Of a stretch of 49,185 bases of DNA, positions 45,994 through 49,185 are shown piece after piece. The stretch is from assembly GCA_003539495.1 (NCBI GenBank), contig DPPB01000006.1, positions 1 through 49,185 on the forward strand. Reading direction: 5' to 3'. The position numbers and the translations under genes were made by a program. Below the pieces are notes generated by a model. It was given only the letters and a program-made list of their open reading frames with translations, had not been told where the DNA came from and did not search any database. The number at the start of each line of letters is the position of its first letter. Position 1 is the first letter of the stretch. Source of the DNA: Oscillibacter sp. (lineage in GTDB: Bacteria > Bacillota > Clostridia > Oscillospirales > Oscillospiraceae).

Positions 45994-47160
45994 ATGGCAA
46001 AAGTCATTCTCAAGAACCTGAAGAAAGTCTACCCCAACGCAGAGAAGAAAAAGAAAGGCAAAAAGGGCGAGGAGGTCAAGAAATCCAACCTGCAGATCAC
46101 GGCCGAGGGCGTCGTGGCCGTGCAGGAGTTCAACCTGGAGATTGCCGACAAGGAGTTTATCGTCCTGGTCGGGCCCTCCGGCTGCGGCAAGTCCACCACC
46201 CTGCGCATGGTCGCCGGTCTGGAGGAGATCAGCGATGGTGAGCTGTACATCGGCGACAAGCTCATGAACGATGTAGAGCCCAAGGATCGGGACATCGCCA
46301 TGGTCTTCCAGAACTACGCCCTGTACCCCCATATGACGGTATACGAGAACATGGCCTTCTCCCTGAAGCTGAAGAAGACCCCCAAGGACGAGATCGACCG
46401 GAAGGTCCGCGAGGCCGCCGAGATTCTGGACATCACCCAGTATCTCGACCGCAAGCCCAAGGCCCTTTCCGGCGGCCAGCGGCAGCGTGTTGCCATCGGC
46501 CGGGCCATTGTACGCAATCCCCAGGTCATGCTGATGGACGAGCCTCTGTCCAACCTGGATGCCAAGCTGCGCAATGAGATGCGCGCGGAGATCATCAAGC
46601 TGCGCCAGCGCATCAACACCACCTTTATCTACGTCACCCACGATCAGACCGAGGCCATGACTCTGGGTGACCGCATTGTTATCATGAAGGACGGCTTCAT
46701 CCAGCAGATCGGCACCCCACAGGAGGTGTTTGACCACCCGGCCAACCTCTTTGTGGCCGGCTTCATCGGCACCCCTCAGATGAACCTGTTCGATGCGCAG
46801 CTGGTGAAAAACGGTGAGAAATACGCCGTGGTCATGGATGGCGTTACCGTGGAGCTCAGCGATGAAAAGCAGGAGCGCCTGCGTGCCCACAACGTGCAGC
46901 CCCAGGACATCACCCTGGGCGTCCGGCCCGATCATCTGATGCTCTGCGCCGACGCTATCAAGGGTAAGGTGGACGTCAGTGAGCTCATGGGCTCCAGTGT
47001 CCATCTTCATGTCACCGCCGGCGGCAGGGACGTCATTGTCATCGTGCCCACCAACGGTGCGGCAACGCACTTCCCCATGGGCAGCGAGGTGAACCTCATT
47101 TTTGGCGGCAACGTAGCCCATGTGTTCAGCAAAGAAACCGGCAAAAACCTGGAGTGGTAA
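45994..47160 (+). CDS. ABC transporter ATP-binding protein, UgpC/MsmK/MalK type
   Basis: A 388-residue ATPase of carbohydrate importers. Walker A GPSGCGKSTT (about residues 62-71), Q-loop MVFQNYALYPHM, signature LSGGQRQR (about 158), Walker B VMLMDEPLSNLDA, H-loop VTHDQ. A C-terminal TOBE-type regulatory domain covers about 265-388. A Lys-rich insertion (AEKKKKGKKGEEVKKS, about 15-31) follows the first strand and is unusual. Such ATPases often serve several sugar permeases encoded elsewhere; none is in the window. No good Shine-Dalgarno precedes the ATG; translation may be coupled to a short upstream ORF (45888-45992). Confidence 0.93.
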   Translation: MAKVILKNLKKVYPNAEKKKKGKKGEEVKKSNLQITAEGVVAVQEFNLEIADKEFIVLVGPSGCGKSTTLRMVAGLEEISDGELYIGDKLMNDVEPKDRDIAMVFQNYALYPHMTVYENMAFSLKLKKTPKDEIDRKVREAAEILDITQYLDRKPKALSGGQRQRVAIGRAIVRNPQVMLMDEPLSNLDAKLRNEMRAEIIKLRQRINTTFIYVTHDQTEAMTLGDRIVIMKDGFIQQIGTPQEVFDHPANLFVAGFIGTPQMNLFDAQLVKNGEKYAVVMDGVTVELSDEKQERLRAHNVQPQDITLGVRPDHLMLCADAIKGKVDVSELMGSSVHLHVTAGGRDVIVIVPTNGAATHFPMGSEVNLIFGGNVAHVFSKETGKNLEW

Positions 47161-47162
47161 CC

Positions 47163-48101
47163 ATGCAGCGGTATATAGGCATTGACCTGGGTGGCACCAA
47201 CATCAAGGGTGCCCTGGTCAGTGAAACAGGCAAAATTCTGAAGCAGCGTTCCGCCCCCACCCATGCGGAGGCAGGGGCCGAGGCGGTGACGAAAGCCATT
47301 GCCGCCATGATTTGCGCTCTGGCGGAGGGCGAATCCGTCAGCGGCGTGGGCATGGGCTGCCCCGGCACAGTGGATGACCAGGAGGGCACGGTGGTCTACG
47401 CCTGCAATCTCGGGTGGGTACACTACGATGTGCGCACCGCCCTGCGGGAGCTGACCGGCTACAGCGTAAGATTGGTGAACGATGCCAACGCCGCCGCCTT
47501 GGCGGAGGCTGCGGTGGGGGCCGCCAAGGGCGCCCAGAGCGCAGTGGTGGTCACCCTGGGTACCGGTGTGGGGGGCGGCGTGGTGCTGAGCGGCAAGCTG
47601 CTCACCGGGTTCACCGGTGCCGCCAGCGAGCTGGGTCACATGACCATTGTGGCAGACGGAGAGCCCTGCGCCTGCGGACAAAAGGGATGCTTTGAAACGT
47701 ATGCCTCGGCCACGGCTCTTATCCGCATGACAAGGGAGGCCATGGCGCGGCATCCGCAGAGCGCCCTGCACCGGATCGCCGCAGAAAACGGCGGCGTAGA
47801 CGGACGCACGGCATTTTTGGCCCGTCAGGTGGGCGATGCAGCAGGCGGCGAGGTGGTCCGGCAGTATGTCCACTATCTTGCCATCGGCGTCGGCAACATC
47901 GTTAACATCTTCTTCCCGGAGGTGGTGGCGCTGTCCGGAGGTATCGCTAACCAGGGAGAGAACCTGCTGGCTCCCCTACGAGAGGAGGTCGCGCAGCGGG
48001 AATACGGTGCGGCGTACTCCAAAAAACACCCCCGCATCCTCTGCTGCACCCTGGGCAATGACGCCGGCGTCATCGGCGCGGCCCTGTTTGCGAAGGACTG
48101 A
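47163..48101 (+). CDS. ROK-family sugar kinase (glucokinase-like)
   Basis: A 312-residue ROK protein. ATP-binding IGIDLGGTNIKGALV (residues 5-19), catalytic DANAAALAEA (near 112), GTGVGGGVVLSGK, then the ROK signature ELGHMT with its zinc ligands CACGQKGCFETYAS (about 165-178). No N-terminal HTH, so it is a kinase rather than a repressor. Start at ATG 47163, two bases after the ATPase stop; GGAGTGG overlaps the end of that gene. With the sugar ATPase upstream it probably phosphorylates an imported sugar, glucose being typical. Confidence 0.93.
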   Translation: MQRYIGIDLGGTNIKGALVSETGKILKQRSAPTHAEAGAEAVTKAIAAMICALAEGESVSGVGMGCPGTVDDQEGTVVYACNLGWVHYDVRTALRELTGYSVRLVNDANAAALAEAAVGAAKGAQSAVVVTLGTGVGGGVVLSGKLLTGFTGAASELGHMTIVADGEPCACGQKGCFETYASATALIRMTREAMARHPQSALHRIAAENGGVDGRTAFLARQVGDAAGGEVVRQYVHYLAIGVGNIVNIFFPEVVALSGGIANQGENLLAPLREEVAQREYGAAYSKKHPRILCCTLGNDAGVIGAALFAKD

Positions 48102-48110
48102 TTGAAAATA

Positions 48111-48160
48111 AAAAACAGGCACAGCCTGCGGCTATACCGTAGGCTGTGCCTGTTTTTTAG
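48111..48160. terminator. Strong terminator after the ROK kinase gene
   Basis: A 21-bp stem (48111-48131 with 48137-48157) with one G-U and loop CTATA, followed by further T. The A-rich left side makes it work for the convergent ogt gene too. Confidence 0.9.
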
Positions 48161-48196
48161 CTTATCGTGCTGTAGAAACGGCGTCAATTTCCCCCA

Positions 48197-48730
48197 TTAC
48201 AGGGCCGTTCCCTTCTTAGGGATGAAAAAGTGTCTCATGTCCACGCCCTCCAACGCCAGCAGCTTTGCCTTTCGGTCTATGCCGCCACCATATCCGGTAA
48301 GATTGCCGCCGGCGCCCACCACACGATGGCATGGGATCATCAGGGAAATAGGGTTGTGCCCCACGGCGCCGCCCACTGCCTGGGCAGACATCCGCTCCAT
48401 TCCCTGCCGCCGGGCCGCTTGCGCAGCAATCTCTCCGTAGGTCATGGTCTGCCCATAGGGAATGGTCAGCATAATGTCGCAGATGCACTTACGAAACGGC
48501 GTGGAGTCATAGCGCATGGGCGGCAGGAAGTCCGGCTCCCGCCCGGAGAAATAAATATCCAGCCAGCGCTTTGCCTCCCGGAGCAGCGGGTGCTCTCCCC
48601 GCTCGGTCTCCGGGGGCAGGATATTGCCGTAGTGTCTTTGCCCATTGAACCACAGGCCGATGACAGCGTCCTCATCGCAGGCCAGGGTGATCGTGCCCAA
48701 GGGGGACGGATATTCGGTGGAATAAGTCAT
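48197..48730 (-). CDS. ogt: Methylated-DNA-protein-cysteine S-methyltransferase
   Basis: A 177-residue suicide DNA-repair protein that removes methyl groups from O6-methylguanine. The C-terminal domain has IPYGQTMTYGEIAAQAARRQ and the active site IPCHRVVGAGGNLTGYGGG with the acceptor Cys near residue 136. The N-terminal domain (about 1-85) is the usual alpha/beta fold. The ATG is preceded by AAGGAGAATAC. Single gene, convergent with the ROK kinase. Confidence 0.95.
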   Translation of the reverse strand: MTYSTEYPSPLGTITLACDEDAVIGLWFNGQRHYGNILPPETERGEHPLLREAKRWLDIYFSGREPDFLPPMRYDSTPFRKCICDIMLTIPYGQTMTYGEIAAQAARRQGMERMSAQAVGGAVGHNPISLMIPCHRVVGAGGNLTGYGGGIDRKAKLLALEGVDMRHFFIPKKGTAL

Positions 48731-48776
48731 TATGTATTCTCCTTATCTGCGCCCGCGCGCTGCAGATAGCAAGATA

Positions 48777-48796
48777 AGATACACTTTTGTGTATCT
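48777..48796 (-). terminator. Hairpin after the tRNA fragment
   Basis: A perfect 8-bp stem AGATACAC/GTGTATCT with loop TTTT; the minus-strand flank is TATCTT. It was probably the terminator of the original tRNA gene. Confidence 0.5.
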
Positions 48797-48802
48797 CATC
48801 CT

Positions 48803-48847
48803 TGGTACGCCCGACTGGATTCGAACCAGCGGCCTTTAGAGTCGGAG
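48803..48847 (-). other. 3' half of a tRNA gene, probable attachment site (tRNA-Arg, CCG)
   Basis: Read on the minus strand: CTCCGAC is a plausible anticodon loop (U33, anticodon CCG, A37), then TCTAA, a five-base variable loop, the T arm GCTGG-TTCGAAT-CCAGT, the acceptor strand CGGGCGT, discriminator A and CCA. The bases upstream (GATAA) do not pair with TCTAA, and no 5' acceptor strand ACGCCCG is found to the right. A tRNA 3' half alone is the far att site of an integrated element; the orientation puts the element to the right. Confidence 0.65.
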
Positions 48848-49041
48848 TTATCAGGCCGTCAAGCCGGAAACCGCTGCGGCGCAAGGGTTTGGTTGGTGTT
48901 GCACAAATTTCCGCCATTTTGAAGAAAAGCCACAGAATCCTTGCGGGGCAGGGCTTCCGAGATTTTTCGCGGTAGTAGTCAAATAGTAGTCTGGATAAAA
49001 TGCGGGTTCAGCAGCCCAGTTCAGCTGAATATCTTTACCCT
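48848..49041. other. Element end between att site and regulator gene
   Basis: No gene is seen. There is a hairpin near the att site (GGCCT with AGGCC spanning 48834-48858). The stretch probably belongs to the integrated element. Confidence 0.4.
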
Positions 49042-49185
49042 CTATCCCTGGATCAGATCAGCGGCATCGCATCCAAGTACTTTGGCAAGGTCAAGCACAA
49101 TACCGGCCTGCGCTTTTGCAAGTTCGTACTGCTTCTGTTCGTAGAGCTGGATCATTCGCAAGGAGACTCCGGATGCTTCACTGAG
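49042..49185 (-). CDS. XRE-type helix-turn-helix regulator, C-terminal part (cut by window edge)
   Basis: The last 47 codons of a gene whose start lies beyond the window. The sequence LSEASGVSLRMIQLYEQKQY and the following AKAQAGIVLDLAKVLGCDAADLIQG match the second half of an XRE/Cro-type HTH domain in which SGVSLRMIQLYE is the recognition helix region. Such single-domain regulators are common on integrated elements, which fits its place just inside a tRNA attachment site. Confidence 0.75.
   Translation of the reverse strand, partial: LSEASGVSLRMIQLYEQKQYELAKAQAGIVLDLAKVLGCDAADLIQG

Noticed and set aside
48803..48847. Reading CTCTAAA as an anticodon loop with CTA, as in tRNA-Pyl or an amber suppressor
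   Set aside because: It would leave only four bases between anticodon loop and T arm. Shifting to CTCCGAC gives normal spacing and anticodon CCG.
1..49185. CRISPR arrays or cas genes
   Set aside because: No regularly spaced direct repeats and no Cas-like protein were seen.

Overview
The window looks like chromosome from a spore-forming, GC-rich anaerobic member of the Clostridia, most likely an Oscillospiraceae-type gut bacterium. This rests on clostridial gene families (DUF1292, DUF951, DUF3343, NiaR, DUF4430/ECF operon, the C-terminal end of the sporulation protease SpoIVB), Firmicutes-type Shine-Dalgarno sites and TTGNNN-17-TATAAT promoters. The genus is an inference. Nearly all genes are intact and tightly packed.

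Layout. 1-9.5 kb: end of a tRNA-Ala gene, rRNA/tRNA methyltransferase and manganese exporter, a class A PBP, DUF1292, a probable 6S RNA, a PrsA-like foldase, tcdA, DUF554 and a formate/nitrite channel. 9.5-13.5 kb: proC, then an alpha-oxoamine synthase/SDR pair that resembles the first two steps of sphingoid-base synthesis, and a DedA/TVP38 protein. 13.5-19.3 kb: a cobalamin riboswitch in front of a DUF4430 protein and an ECF transporter with two T components. 19.3-21.1 kb: NiaR beside a PfoR/PTS_EIIC_2 transporter whose promoter carries a 44-bp palindrome. 21.8-25 kb: feoA-feoA-feoB iron uptake. 25.1-28 kb: selenium/sulfur-type cluster (yedE, TusA-like, DUF3343) with a divergent LysR regulator. 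28.2-29.5 kb: punA and a cNMP-binding-domain protein.

29.8-35.6 kb is the accessory region. Three large serine recombinases lie in tandem against the last 40 codons of spoIVB, and the junction falls at the catalytic-serine motif. The 5' half of spoIVB is not in the window. 35.8-40.3 kb: nucleoside salvage (BMP lipoprotein, deoD, deoC), a 32-residue membrane protein, DUF951 and rarA. 40.4-44.4 kb: nth, a guanidine-IV-like leader before a MATE exporter and a cytidylate-kinase-like gene, and three small uncharacterised proteins. 44.4-48.7 kb: a YbhN-type flippase-like protein, a UgpC/MalK-type ATPase, a ROK kinase and ogt. At 48.8 kb the 3' half of a tRNA, probably tRNA-Arg(CCG), marks the end of an integrated element that runs out of the window and begins with an XRE-type regulator.

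The most distinctive signals are: (1) the recombinase triplet breaking spoIVB; (2) two 52-bp symmetric divergent promoters that share one palindromic TTGCAA -35; (3) the synthase/SDR pair; (4) the NiaR-PfoR palindrome; (5) the riboswitch-controlled B12 uptake operon with a transcobalamin-like domain; (6) a dispersed structured intergenic repeat in three copies.
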